This document shows positions 1 through 8,324 of a stretch of 64,000 nt of DNA, piece by piece. Position 1 is the stretch's first letter, and each line of letters begins with the position of its first letter. The translations under genes were made by a program, and so were the position numbers. The notes beneath the pieces are model-generated. The model was not told the DNA's origin, did not search any database, and was given only the letters and a program-made list of their open reading frames with translations. Source of the DNA: Thermoanaerobaculum aquaticum (lineage in GTDB: Bacteria > Acidobacteriota > Thermoanaerobaculia > Thermoanaerobaculales > Thermoanaerobaculaceae); the NCBI RefSeq assembly GCF_000687145.1, contig NZ_JMFG01000005.1, forward strand, positions 51,596 through 115,595. The letters run 5' to 3'.

Positions 1-1
1 T

Positions 2-1143
<1,142 letters not shown>

Positions 1144-1144
<1 letters not shown>

Positions 1145-1161
1145 GGCCGTACCCTCGGCCT
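1144..1161 (+). terminator. Weak hairpin after fabF
   Basis: AGGCCG and CGGCCT form a 6-bp stem with a 6-base loop directly at the fabF stop codon. No T-run follows, so it would be a poor intrinsic terminator; it may only mark the end of the fabF unit before the etf promoter. Confidence 0.25.
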
Positions 1162-1164
1162 GCG

Positions 1165-1193
1165 TTGCGGTGCAGCGCTATTCGTACTAGAAT
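1165..1193 (+). promoter_or_regulatory. Predicted sigma-70 promoter for etfBA
   Basis: TTGCGG (1165-1170) is followed after 17 bases by TAGAAT (1188-1193), which matches the -10 consensus at five of six positions. Transcription would begin near 1200, about 30 bases before the etfB ATG. The -35 box is weak (three of six). Confidence 0.45.
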
Positions 1194-1229
1194 TCACAAG
1201 GGCGCGGCAGCGCCACGAAAGGGGGGGCT

Positions 1230-2018
1230 ATGAGGATTGCCGTGCTGGTTACCTACGTCCCCGACACCGCCTCCACCATCAAGGTGGGTCCGTCGGGAAA
1301 GAGCATTGACGAGACGGGGATCAAGTGGATCATCTCGCCTTACGACGAGTTTGCGGTGGAGGAGGCCATCAAGCTCAAGGAAGCCAAAGGGGCTGAGGTC
1401 ACCTACATCACCTACGGACCGGAGAGGGACCAGCAGGTGTTGCGGGAATGCTTTGCCCGCGGCGGCGACAAGGGCGTGCACGTGGTGGGCACCGGCGCGG
1501 CCTTTGGCGACGCCTTTGCCATTGCCCAAATTCTCGCGGCGGCGGTGAAAAAGGCCGGGCCTTTTGATTTGATCTTCGCCGGGGTTAAAGGCGTGGGCAG
1601 CGACCAGGGCCTGGTGGGGGCCATGGTGGCGGAGCTTTTGGACATCCCCCACGTGGGTTCGGTTACCAAGATCGAGTACGGGGAGAAAAGCCTCACGGCC
1701 TGGCGGGAAATTGAAGGCGGCCAGGAGGTGGTGGAGGTTTCGCTGCCGTGCTTGATCACCGCCCAAAAGGGCCTCAACGAGCCCCGTTACCCCTCGCTCA
1801 AGGGCATCATGGCGGCCAAGAAGATGCCGGTGGAAAGCGTGAAGGTGGCGGACCTGGGTGTGGATGAGGCAAGCGTGGGCGGGGCCACCTGCCGTTGGGT
1901 GGCGCTTTCGCTGCCACCGGCCAAGTCTTCCGGCAAGATCATCAACGGCGAACAGGACCCGCAAGCGGCGGCCCGGGAGCTGGCGCGGCTTTTGCGGGAA
2001 GAAGCCAAGGTCATTTGA
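1230..2018 (+). CDS. etfB: Electron transfer flavoprotein beta subunit
   Basis: Small subunit of the FAD/AMP-containing electron transfer flavoprotein, which carries electrons from acyl-CoA and related dehydrogenases to the quinone pool or, in bifurcating versions, to ferredoxin. The 262-residue length is normal. The family signature is present in the carboxyl half (LNEPRYPSLKGIMAAKK), preceded by the usual SLPCLITAQKG segment. The ATG at 1230 follows a purine-rich stretch (GAAAGGGGGGG). etfA begins 10 bases downstream, so the two subunits are co-transcribed, as is usual. Whether this Etf bifurcates cannot be decided here: no partner dehydrogenase or FixC/FixX gene is adjacent. Confidence 0.95.
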   Translation: MRIAVLVTYVPDTASTIKVGPSGKSIDETGIKWIISPYDEFAVEEAIKLKEAKGAEVTYITYGPERDQQVLRECFARGGDKGVHVVGTGAAFGDAFAIAQILAAAVKKAGPFDLIFAGVKGVGSDQGLVGAMVAELLDIPHVGSVTKIEYGEKSLTAWREIEGGQEVVEVSLPCLITAQKGLNEPRYPSLKGIMAAKKMPVESVKVADLGVDEASVGGATCRWVALSLPPAKSSGKIINGEQDPQAAARELARLLREEAKVI

Positions 2019-2028
2019 GGAGGCTGCC

Positions 2029-3000
2029 ATGGCGGGAATCCTCGTATTCGTGGAGCAGCGCGACGGTCAAATTCGCAAGGCCTCCCTGGAGGCTCTATCC
2101 GAGGCTAAGAGGCTAGCGCAAGCCAAGGGAATGCCGGTGTCGGCGGTGCTTTTGGGTTCCGGCGTGAGCCAGCTGGCGGCCGGCCTGGGGGAATGGGGCG
2201 CGGAAAAGGTGTTTGTGGCGGACCAGCCGGAGCTTGCCCAGTACTCCCCCCAGGCCTACGCCCAAGCCGTGGCGCAGGCCGTGGCGCAGGCCCAGCCGCA
2301 AGCGGTGTTTTTAGGGGCTACGGCCCTGGGGCGCGACCTTTCGGGGAGGCTGGCGGCCAAGCTCAAGGTGGGGTGCTTGCCGGATGTAACGGCGCTCAAG
2401 TGGGACGGCGATACCCTGCAGGCGGTGCGGCCGGTGTACTCCGGAAAGGCTCTGGCCACCGTGGATGGCGGCCACGCCGTGCCGGTGGTGGTGACCACGC
2501 GGCCCAACGTGTTTGCCGCCCAAAAGTCGCCAACGACTGCTGAGGTGGTTTCCCTGCCGGCGGTGGCGGTGAGCGGTGGCTACCGGGTGAAGGAAGTGGT
2601 GACCTCCCAGGGGGGCGAGCTGGACGTGGCGGAAGCCGACATCATCGTTTCCGGCGGCCGGGGTTTGCGTGGGCCTGAGAACTTCGCGCTCATCCGCGAG
2701 CTGGCCAAAGTGCTGGGAGCGGCGGTGGGTGCCTCCCGGGCGGCGGTGGACGCCGGCTGGATTGACCACGCCCACCAGGTGGGGCAAACCGGCAAGGTGG
2801 TGTCACCTACGCTGTACATTGCCTGCGGCATTTCCGGGGCCATTCAGCACCTGGCGGGGATGTCCTCCTCCAAGGTCATCGTGGCCATCAACAAGGACCC
2901 CGAGGCACCGATCTTCAAGGTGGCGGACTACGGGGTGGTGGGCGATTTGTTCCAGGTGATCCCGGCTTTAACGGAGGAAATCCGCAAGCTGAAGGCGTAA
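2029..3000 (+). CDS. etfA: Electron transfer flavoprotein alpha subunit
   Basis: Large, FAD-binding subunit of the electron transfer flavoprotein and partner of EtfB just upstream. The start is the ATG at 2029, after TTTGAGGAGG with good spacing, giving 323 residues, a normal EtfA length. The reading frame stays open upstream, but that part overlaps etfB and is not credible. The carboxyl FAD domain shows SGGRGLRGPENF, VGASRAAVDAGW, QVGQTGKVVSPTLYIACGISG and a closing DYGVVGD segment, all typical. A small tandem repeat (AVAQAVAQAQ) near residue 80 is a local oddity on the surface of the amino-terminal domain. Confidence 0.95.
   Translation: MAGILVFVEQRDGQIRKASLEALSEAKRLAQAKGMPVSAVLLGSGVSQLAAGLGEWGAEKVFVADQPELAQYSPQAYAQAVAQAVAQAQPQAVFLGATALGRDLSGRLAAKLKVGCLPDVTALKWDGDTLQAVRPVYSGKALATVDGGHAVPVVVTTRPNVFAAQKSPTTAEVVSLPAVAVSGGYRVKEVVTSQGGELDVAEADIIVSGGRGLRGPENFALIRELAKVLGAAVGASRAAVDAGWIDHAHQVGQTGKVVSPTLYIACGISGAIQHLAGMSSSKVIVAINKDPEAPIFKVADYGVVGDLFQVIPALTEEIRKLKA
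2269..2300 (+). repeat. Short in-frame 12-bp tandem repeat inside etfA
   Basis: The unit GCCGTGGCGCAG occurs twice in tandem and then decays into CCCAGCCGCAA, encoding an Ala-Val-Ala-Gln repeat. It keeps the frame and lies just before the conserved GATALGRDLSG segment, so it probably lengthens a surface helix. Confidence 0.6.
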
Positions 3001-3020
3001 AGCCCGCACCGCTTCACGCC
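2994..3020 (+). terminator. Imperfect hairpin at the end of etfA
   Basis: GGCGTAAAGC and GCTTCACGCC pair with one mismatch around a 7-base loop, starting within the last codons of etfA. No T-run follows, so termination would be weak or factor-dependent. Confidence 0.3.
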
Positions 3021-3083
3021 GGTAGAACTGTTGATCGCCGGAAAGCCGCGTGCTTTTTCCCCTGCGCCGTGGGCACCGCGAGC

Positions 3084-3112
3084 TTGCCGCGGCAGGGCGA
3101 AAGACGTACAAT
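3084..3112 (+). promoter_or_regulatory. Predicted sigma-70 promoter for the LEA-like gene
   Basis: TTGCCG (3084-3089), 17 bases, then TACAAT (3107-3112). Start of transcription is expected near 3119, giving a leader of about 18 bases that contains the AGGAGG at 3126-3131. Confidence 0.6.
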
Positions 3113-3136
3113 AGCTTTGCGGAACAGGAGGTGGCT

Positions 3137-3643
3137 ATGAGCGACGAGGAAAAAGGCAGGGTGGCCAAAAAGATCCAGGAAAAGCTGGACGAAACTGGGG
3201 AAGCTGTGCAGGAAGTGCTAGAAGCCGCCAAGGAGTCAGTAGGCCAAGCCGAAGAGGCCATGGAAAAGGCCAAGGAGGTTTTGGGGGAAGGCTACGGCAA
3301 GCTCAAGACCACTTCCGCCGAAGCGTACGCCAAGGCCAAGGAGTACCTGGCGGAAGCCAGGGCTGCCTTGGAAGTGGCCCGGGAGCGGGCCGGTCAGCTT
3401 TACGGCCGTTCGCGGGAGCTGGCTGAGGAGGCCTACCAAAAGGCCAAGCAGGAGTACGAAAAGCTAGCGGCCCAGCTGAAGAAGGGCTACGCCAAGGTCA
3501 AGGCCAAGGTGGAGGAAATTGACGTGAAGGAAATGCGGGACGATGTGGTGGACTACATCCGCCGCAACCCGGGTAAATCGGTGCTCATTGCCTTGGCCGT
3601 GGGTTTTGTGGTGGGTTACTTAGTGCGCAAGCGGGAGCCTTAA
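3137..3643 (+). CDS. Helical-repeat protein with C-terminal membrane anchor (YtxH/DUF883-like)
   Basis: No defined function. The start is the ATG at 3137, five bases after AGGAGG; the frame is open further upstream but without a better start. The 168-residue product is almost entirely charged amphipathic helix rich in Ala, Lys and Glu, with related units such as EAYAKAKEYLAE, EAYQKAKQEYEK and KGYAKVKAKVEE, like LEA proteins or apolipoproteins. A single hydrophobic segment (VLIALAVGFVVGYLV) followed by RKREP ends the chain. This layout resembles the YtxH, ElaB/YqjD and DUF883 small membrane proteins. It may coat the inner membrane under stress, but that is inference. The next gene begins four bases later and is also a membrane-anchored small protein. 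Confidence 0.7.
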   Translation: MSDEEKGRVAKKIQEKLDETGEAVQEVLEAAKESVGQAEEAMEKAKEVLGEGYGKLKTTSAEAYAKAKEYLAEARAALEVARERAGQLYGRSRELAEEAYQKAKQEYEKLAAQLKKGYAKVKAKVEEIDVKEMRDDVVDYIRRNPGKSVLIALAVGFVVGYLVRKREP

Positions 3644-3647
3644 AACG

Positions 3648-3968
3648 ATGGACGACGAGATCCGCGACGAAGAAGAACGCCCGGAAGTTTACGAGCTGGA
3701 AGACCTGGAGGACGAGGAAGAGGAACCCGTCCGCCGGCAGAGGCTCGATGCCGATTTCCTGCTGGACAAGGTCATCCCCAGCGAAATTGACTGGCGGGAT
3801 TTGGTCCGCCGTCACCCCCTGCTGTCGGTAGGTGTGGCCGCTGCCGTGGGTTTCCTCATTGGGCGCAGCAAGGGCGCAGCCATCGTGGCCGGTGCCTCGG
3901 CAGCGGTTACGTCAGCGGTCATGCGGCAGCTTTCCGGGGTTTTGGACACCGACGTCTTCGAGTTTTAG
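3648..3968 (+). CDS. Small acidic membrane protein of unknown function
   Basis: 106 residues, not assigned to a named family. The first 40 residues are strongly acidic (DEEERPEVYELEDLEDEEEE), followed by a basic patch and one or two hydrophobic, glycine-alanine-rich segments (VGVAAAVGFLIG and AAIVAGASAAVTSAV). The ATG at 3648 lies four bases after the stop of the LEA-like gene, so both share one promoter. Both proteins end in similar Gly/Ala-rich anchors, suggesting they act together at the membrane. The gene is followed by a hairpin shared with the convergent coaD gene. Confidence 0.6.
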   Translation: MDDEIRDEEERPEVYELEDLEDEEEEPVRRQRLDADFLLDKVIPSEIDWRDLVRRHPLLSVGVAAAVGFLIGRSKGAAIVAGASAAVTSAVMRQLSGVLDTDVFEF

Positions 3969-4004
3969 CGGAAAAAAGCGGAATCCTTTTGCCGAAAGGC
4001 TGGA

Positions 4005-4033
4005 GCGGGGAGCGTCAGCGGGACGCTCCCCGC
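4005..4033. terminator. Strong hairpin between converging transcription units
   Basis: A perfect 12-bp inverted repeat (GCGGGGAGCGTC / GACGCTCCCCGC) with a 5-base loop. On the + strand AAGTTTT follows, so it is a credible intrinsic terminator for the 3137-3968 pair. On the - strand one arm and the loop lie within the last codons of coaD, whose TGA is at 4017-4015; no T-run follows on that side. Confidence 0.65.
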
Positions 4034-4515
4034 AAGTTTTCCATGGCGGCTAAAACCGGCGGTGGGACCAGGCCACGGATGTTGCCCCCTAACGCCCAAA
4101 TTTCCTTGATGAGGCGGGAGGAAAGGTAGGAAAACTCCTCCTGGGGGGTGAGGAAAACCGTTTCCACTTCCGGGCACAGGCGGCGGTTCATGAGCGCCAT
4201 TTGGAACTCGTACTCGAAGTCCGACACCACCCGCATCCCCCGCAGCACCACCCGGGCGCCGGTGGCGCGCATGAAGTCCACCAAAAGGCCGGAAAACGAG
4301 GTCACCTTGACCTGCGGCAGCTCGCTAAAGGTTTGGCGGATCAGCTCCACCCGCTCGTCCGGGGCGAAAAGCGGCTTTTTTTCGGTGTTTTCCAGCACCG
4401 CCACCAAAACCTGGGGGAAAAGCCGCACCGCCCGCCGCACGATGTCCACATGGCCCATGTGCAGGGGGTCGAAGCTCCCCGGGTAAACCGCCAAAAGCTG
4501 GGATTCGCCGTTCAT
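4015..4515 (-). CDS. coaD: Phosphopantetheine adenylyltransferase
   Basis: Fourth step of coenzyme A synthesis: 4'-phosphopantetheine plus ATP gives dephospho-CoA. The 166-residue length is typical. The nucleotidyltransferase motif H19-x-G-H22 is in GSFDPLHMGHVDIV, and the carboxyl ATP-binding motif SSRLIKE is present, with DFEYEFQMALMNR between them. The start ATG overlaps the TGA of the upstream propeller gene by four bases, so coaD is the last gene of the aroF operon. The type III pantothenate kinase gene coaX lies elsewhere in this window (39252-40028). Confidence 0.95.
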   Translation of the reverse strand: MNGESQLLAVYPGSFDPLHMGHVDIVRRAVRLFPQVLVAVLENTEKKPLFAPDERVELIRQTFSELPQVKVTSFSGLLVDFMRATGARVVLRGMRVVSDFEYEFQMALMNRRLCPEVETVFLTPQEEFSYLSSRLIKEIWALGGNIRGLVPPPVLAAMENLRGASR

Positions 4516-6539
4516 GGCCCCTCCTCCACCGCCACCACCCGGCGGTTGTGGTGGTCGTCCACCACCCGCACCGAAAGCACGTGCTTGCCTTTGGCCACCG
4601 GCAAGCAGAAGAGCTCCCGGGGGGAGTCCAACAGCCCATCTTCGGGGGCCAGGGGAAGCCAGCTTTGCGCGTCGCGGTTGTACTCCGCCAGGGTGATGGG
4701 GGAAAGCTCGTCGGCCGCTTCAATGACCCAAAAGTCCCCTTCCCGGCGGAGCTTGAGGGAGGGCGGGGTGTTGTCCACCACAAACCAGGAGGAAACCGCG
4801 CTGCTCACCTCTGGTGTTTCGGGGTTGCCGGGGGCATCGGTGGCGGTGAGGCGGAAGCGGTACAGGCCGTCGGCCAGGGCCTGGGTATCCAGCGCCAGCT
4901 GCACGCTTTCCAGCTTCTGGCGCACCGGCCACCACTCCCCTCCCTGACGCTGGATGTCCAGGTCAAAACGCAGGGGATCGCCGTTGGGGTCGTCCACCTT
5001 CCAGGCCACGGTTTGAAAGCCCACCCGATAGTACCTCTTCCCCAGCTGGGCTTGGGTGTCCTTTTCGTCTTCCAGAGCGGTGAAGATGCCCACGAGATCC
5101 GGGTGGGAAACCTCCACGATGCGCTCGGAAGGCGGGGGGCTTTTGAGGTACACCTCCCCCGGAGGGAAAACCTTAAGCTCCTTGATTTGCGGGGGGAGGT
5201 TGAGCTGTCGGTAGGCAACTTGCACGCGGGAAACCTGGGCCTCGCCCGGGCCCAGCTCCAGCTTGAGCTGGAGAAAACGGGCCTGGGGTACGTTTGCCAG
5301 GGTTTCGGCGCAGGGGGTGGGCGCGGACCACGCACTCCAGGTGTCGTTGGGCTCCTGGCTGTTGCCAGAGCGAAAGCTGGCCCGACAGGCTCCGGAAACC
5401 GTGGCTGCAAAGCGCCCCCACTGCGCCGGTTGGCCGGCGTCCAGGGGCGCGGAGGTAAAGGTGCCCTGGGGCAAGCCGCGCCGCCTGAGCACCTTCACCG
5501 GCTCCTGGGTTAACACCAGGCGGCCCCCGCTGCCCAGGCGGGTGATCTGGCCGGCATCCACGGTGTCCAGCTGCACCGTAACCGTTTCCACCACCTGCAC
5601 GAGCCGGCCCTCGAGACCCGTGCCCACCAGCACCGTGGGCCCATCCCAGGCCACGGTGAAGGCCAGCTCCTTGTCGAAGCGGGCCAAGGTGGTCACCGCC
5701 CCCTGCGGGGAGACCAGCAGCACCTCGCTGGTAAAGCGGCCGGTTTCGGGGCTGGGGGCGGTGGTGGAAACGCTCACCGAGGGTTGGCCTTCACCGGGCT
5801 TTTGGCCCAGGGTGGGGTCGCCGGTGAGGGCGGTGGCCACCACTGTCCCGTTGGCACCGGCGGCCAGGCTGGCAATTTCGGTAAAGCCCGAGTCGTACAA
5901 AACCCCCAGGTTAGTGCCGTCGTAGCTGAGGATAAGCCCCTTCCCCGAGGTGCCCACGATGAGCTTCCCTCCGGTGCTTGCCAGACACCGGGCGTGGCGG
6001 TCGGGGATTTCGGTGAGCAGCTCCAGACCCTTTGGCGAAAGCGTTAAAAGCCGGCCGGGGTTGCCGGCGGCCAACACCAGCTTGCCGGCAAAAAACGCGC
6101 TGTCCCACAGGTTGCCTTGGGCCAAGGTGGCCACCGTCTCGAGCTTGCCCTGGCGGAAGCGCACCACGGTGGCGGGAAGGGCGGTGGTGGCAAAGAGACT
6201 CCCGTCGGGAGCCACCACCAGCGAGGTAATCTGGTCGGCCTCGAGCTCCCCCAGAAGCTCCGCTCCCTTTTCGCCGATGCGGTAAAGGCGGGCGGGGTGC
6301 CCGGTGCCCACGTACACGTTTCCCTGGTTGTCTTCGGCCATGGCTTGAGCGAGGGGCTCGTTCAGGGTGGCCAGCGGCACCAGGGGCGGCAAAGCCTGCA
6401 GGCCGCCGTCGGGGCGCACCGCCACGCCGGTGGATCGCGAGCCCGCCAGGGTGGCAGGGGTGTCCAGGGTGAAAAAGCGGGTGGGTGCCGCCAGTGCCGG
6501 CACGGCGGCAAGAAAGGCTAGCAAAACACGCGCGCTCAT
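4512..6539 (-). CDS. Secreted propeller-like protein of unknown function
   Basis: 675 residues, not recognised as a named enzyme. The start MSARVLLAFL is chosen because its ATG overlaps the TGA of the upstream gene and yields a clean signal peptide ending near ALAA. The first ~370 mature residues contain repeated short strand units of the beta-propeller type (NVYVGTGHPARLYRIG, GSLFATTALPATVVRF, GKLIVGTSGKGLILSYDG, AGNPGRLLTLSP). The carboxyl part has fibronectin-like or sandwich character (LYRFRLTATDAPGNPE, KHVLSVRVVDDHHNR). It lies between an S55-protease-like gene and coaD with four-base overlaps on both sides. It could be a secreted sensor or structural protein. Confidence 0.7.
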   Translation of the reverse strand: MSARVLLAFLAAVPALAAPTRFFTLDTPATLAGSRSTGVAVRPDGGLQALPPLVPLATLNEPLAQAMAEDNQGNVYVGTGHPARLYRIGEKGAELLGELEADQITSLVVAPDGSLFATTALPATVVRFRQGKLETVATLAQGNLWDSAFFAGKLVLAAGNPGRLLTLSPKGLELLTEIPDRHARCLASTGGKLIVGTSGKGLILSYDGTNLGVLYDSGFTEIASLAAGANGTVVATALTGDPTLGQKPGEGQPSVSVSTTAPSPETGRFTSEVLLVSPQGAVTTLARFDKELAFTVAWDGPTVLVGTGLEGRLVQVVETVTVQLDTVDAGQITRLGSGGRLVLTQEPVKVLRRRGLPQGTFTSAPLDAGQPAQWGRFAATVSGACRASFRSGNSQEPNDTWSAWSAPTPCAETLANVPQARFLQLKLELGPGEAQVSRVQVAYRQLNLPPQIKELKVFPPGEVYLKSPPPSERIVEVSHPDLVGIFTALEDEKDTQAQLGKRYYRVGFQTVAWKVDDPNGDPLRFDLDIQRQGGEWWPVRQKLESVQLALDTQALADGLYRFRLTATDAPGNPETPEVSSAVSSWFVVDNTPPSLKLRREGDFWVIEAADELSPITLAEYNRDAQSWLPLAPEDGLLDSPRELFCLPVAKGKHVLSVRVVDDHHNRRVVAVEEGP

Positions 6540-8320
6540 GGGGCCTCCTGGGTAACCACGTCCAGGCTCACGCGAATGCCCCCGGAGAGGGGCCAGGGGT
6601 AAGGCCACCGCTGGCTGGTCACCAGGTGGGTGGTGAGGCGCTCCACGTTGCCCTGGGTCAGCGCCGAAGCGTAGGAAGCGGAAAGCGACGGGGGTAGGCC
6701 AGGGAGCGGGCCCTGGGGGAGGGAAAGCCCGGCCTCCCGGGTTTCCAAGGCGGCCACCAGATGGGAGCTGGGCTCCAGGCGGGAAAGCTGAGCGCAAAGC
6801 TGGCGGAAGTTTTCAGCTTGGGCCTTCTCGCTGCGCAAGGCGTAGTCGGAAAAGCTGGCGCCGTCGGCCACGATCAAGTCCAGCTTGCCGGCGGGCAGGT
6901 TCCTGGGGATGACCAGGGAGTACACCCGCCTTTCCACCGGCCCGCGGTAGGGTTGCAGACGAACCGCCACGGACAGCGCTTCCCCCGGCCGCACCTTCCG
7001 CCGTTGCGGGATGGCTTCCAGGATGGTGGCGCTGACGTGGGGGGAACGGGAAAGCTGCACGTCCAGGGCCGCCAAGGGGGGGGCAGGAAAGGGCGGGTTG
7101 GTGAGCAGGGCCACCAGCGCCCCCAGGAAGGTGGCTACCCGGCCAACGGCGTCGGCGCCGGCGGTGTTTTGCCGCAGGCTCACGGCGCTGCCGTCGGCAA
7201 AGCTGGCTTTGACCGTCATGTCCACAGTTAAATCGGCGTTAGGTCCCTGGTTGTAGCTGAGGCTGGTGGCCGCCAAAAAGGCCGCCAGCAGCGGTTGCAG
7301 CAGGGGCACATCGGCCAGGTAAAAGGAAAACTGTTTGCTTTCCTGGCTGCTCGCCACCGTCACCGTTACCGGCAACCCGGCGGGCGGTTTTCCCGCCACC
7401 GCCACCATGCCAGCGGGCTGGTCCGCCAGGAACGTGCCAAAGGGTTTACCCACGGTGAAGATCTTGAAGGGCAAGGCGTAGTTGCTCTGGATGGCCAGCA
7501 CCCTGGCGCGGGCGGCGGGCATCTTCACACTGCCCGCGGCAAAAAGCGGGTGGCCGAAGGCGTAGTAGGTGTCCCCATCCCTGGCGGTGAGGGTGCCGCC
7601 GGCGGCCAGCACCGCGTCTCCCCAAACCAAGACCGCAGCCACCATGTCCCCCGCTTGCGGGAGGGTTGAATCGGGAAGCGTTTCCGCTCCCCCCGGGACC
7701 GGGGCCAGCCCCAGCGGCCGCCACAGCTTTTCCGCCCAGGGTGATTCGGGAAAGCCGGCGGTGGCTAGCGGCAAGGGTTGGGGCGAGGGGAGTGGCGCAG
7801 CGGCGAGGGAAGCAAGCTCCAGCTCCCCCCGCAGGGCGGAAAAAAGCGTGGCAAGGGCGTTTTGTCGTTCCCAGCCGTCAGCCCCGAAGGAGCTTTTCGT
7901 CAGCGGGTTTTCCGCGACACCAGAAGCTGCGGAAAGGGACAGCGGCGAGGAGCCTGGGTTTTCCGCATCCACGGGGATGGCCTGCATGTCCTCAAAGGGC
8001 GTCACCCCCGCCAGCGGCTCCCGGGCAAAGTTCCAGCCAAAGGCCACCGCCCCCACGAGCTTGCCGTCCACGTAAACGGGGGAGCCGCTCATCCCCGCCA
8101 CCACCCCGGCATCGGCAAACCTGGGGTCGGAAAGCTTCACCAGAACGGCCCGCCGCCCCGGTTGGCTGGCGGGCAAGGTCCCCACCACCACCACGGGGAT
8201 TTCGATCCTCTCTCCGCCGCTCCATTCGGTGATGCAAACCCCGCGCTGGCCGGTTTGCACTTCGGCAAAGGGCATCACCGCCAGTCCGGCTGCCAAAAGC
8301 CAGGAAAGCACCAGCACCAA
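6536..8320 (-). CDS. SpoIVB/S55 peptidase-like secreted protein
   Basis: 594 residues with an amino-terminal hydrophobic segment (signal or anchor). The S55-type serine motif GMSGSPVYVDGKLVGAV is at residues 76-92 and is followed by a GVTPFEDM segment. A FGHPLFAAG motif with H257 comes later. SpoIVB of Bacillus is an S55 serine protease that cuts SpoIVFA, but there I recall the histidine motif preceding the serine motif, so function here is uncertain. The TTG at 8320 is the longest start; GTG at 8317 has better spacing to the upstream GAGG. The gene lies four bases after the aroF stop and overlaps the propeller gene, so all are one unit. Likely periplasmic or membrane-bound; substrate unknown. 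Confidence 0.75.
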   Translation of the reverse strand: MVLVLSWLLAAGLAVMPFAEVQTGQRGVCITEWSGGERIEIPVVVVGTLPASQPGRRAVLVKLSDPRFADAGVVAGMSGSPVYVDGKLVGAVAFGWNFAREPLAGVTPFEDMQAIPVDAENPGSSPLSLSAASGVAENPLTKSSFGADGWERQNALATLFSALRGELELASLAAAPLPSPQPLPLATAGFPESPWAEKLWRPLGLAPVPGGAETLPDSTLPQAGDMVAAVLVWGDAVLAAGGTLTARDGDTYYAFGHPLFAAGSVKMPAARARVLAIQSNYALPFKIFTVGKPFGTFLADQPAGMVAVAGKPPAGLPVTVTVASSQESKQFSFYLADVPLLQPLLAAFLAATSLSYNQGPNADLTVDMTVKASFADGSAVSLRQNTAGADAVGRVATFLGALVALLTNPPFPAPPLAALDVQLSRSPHVSATILEAIPQRRKVRPGEALSVAVRLQPYRGPVERRVYSLVIPRNLPAGKLDLIVADGASFSDYALRSEKAQAENFRQLCAQLSRLEPSSHLVAALETREAGLSLPQGPLPGLPPSLSASYASALTQGNVERLTTHLVTSQRWPYPWPLSGGIRVSLDVVTQEAP

Positions 8321-8324
8321 AACC

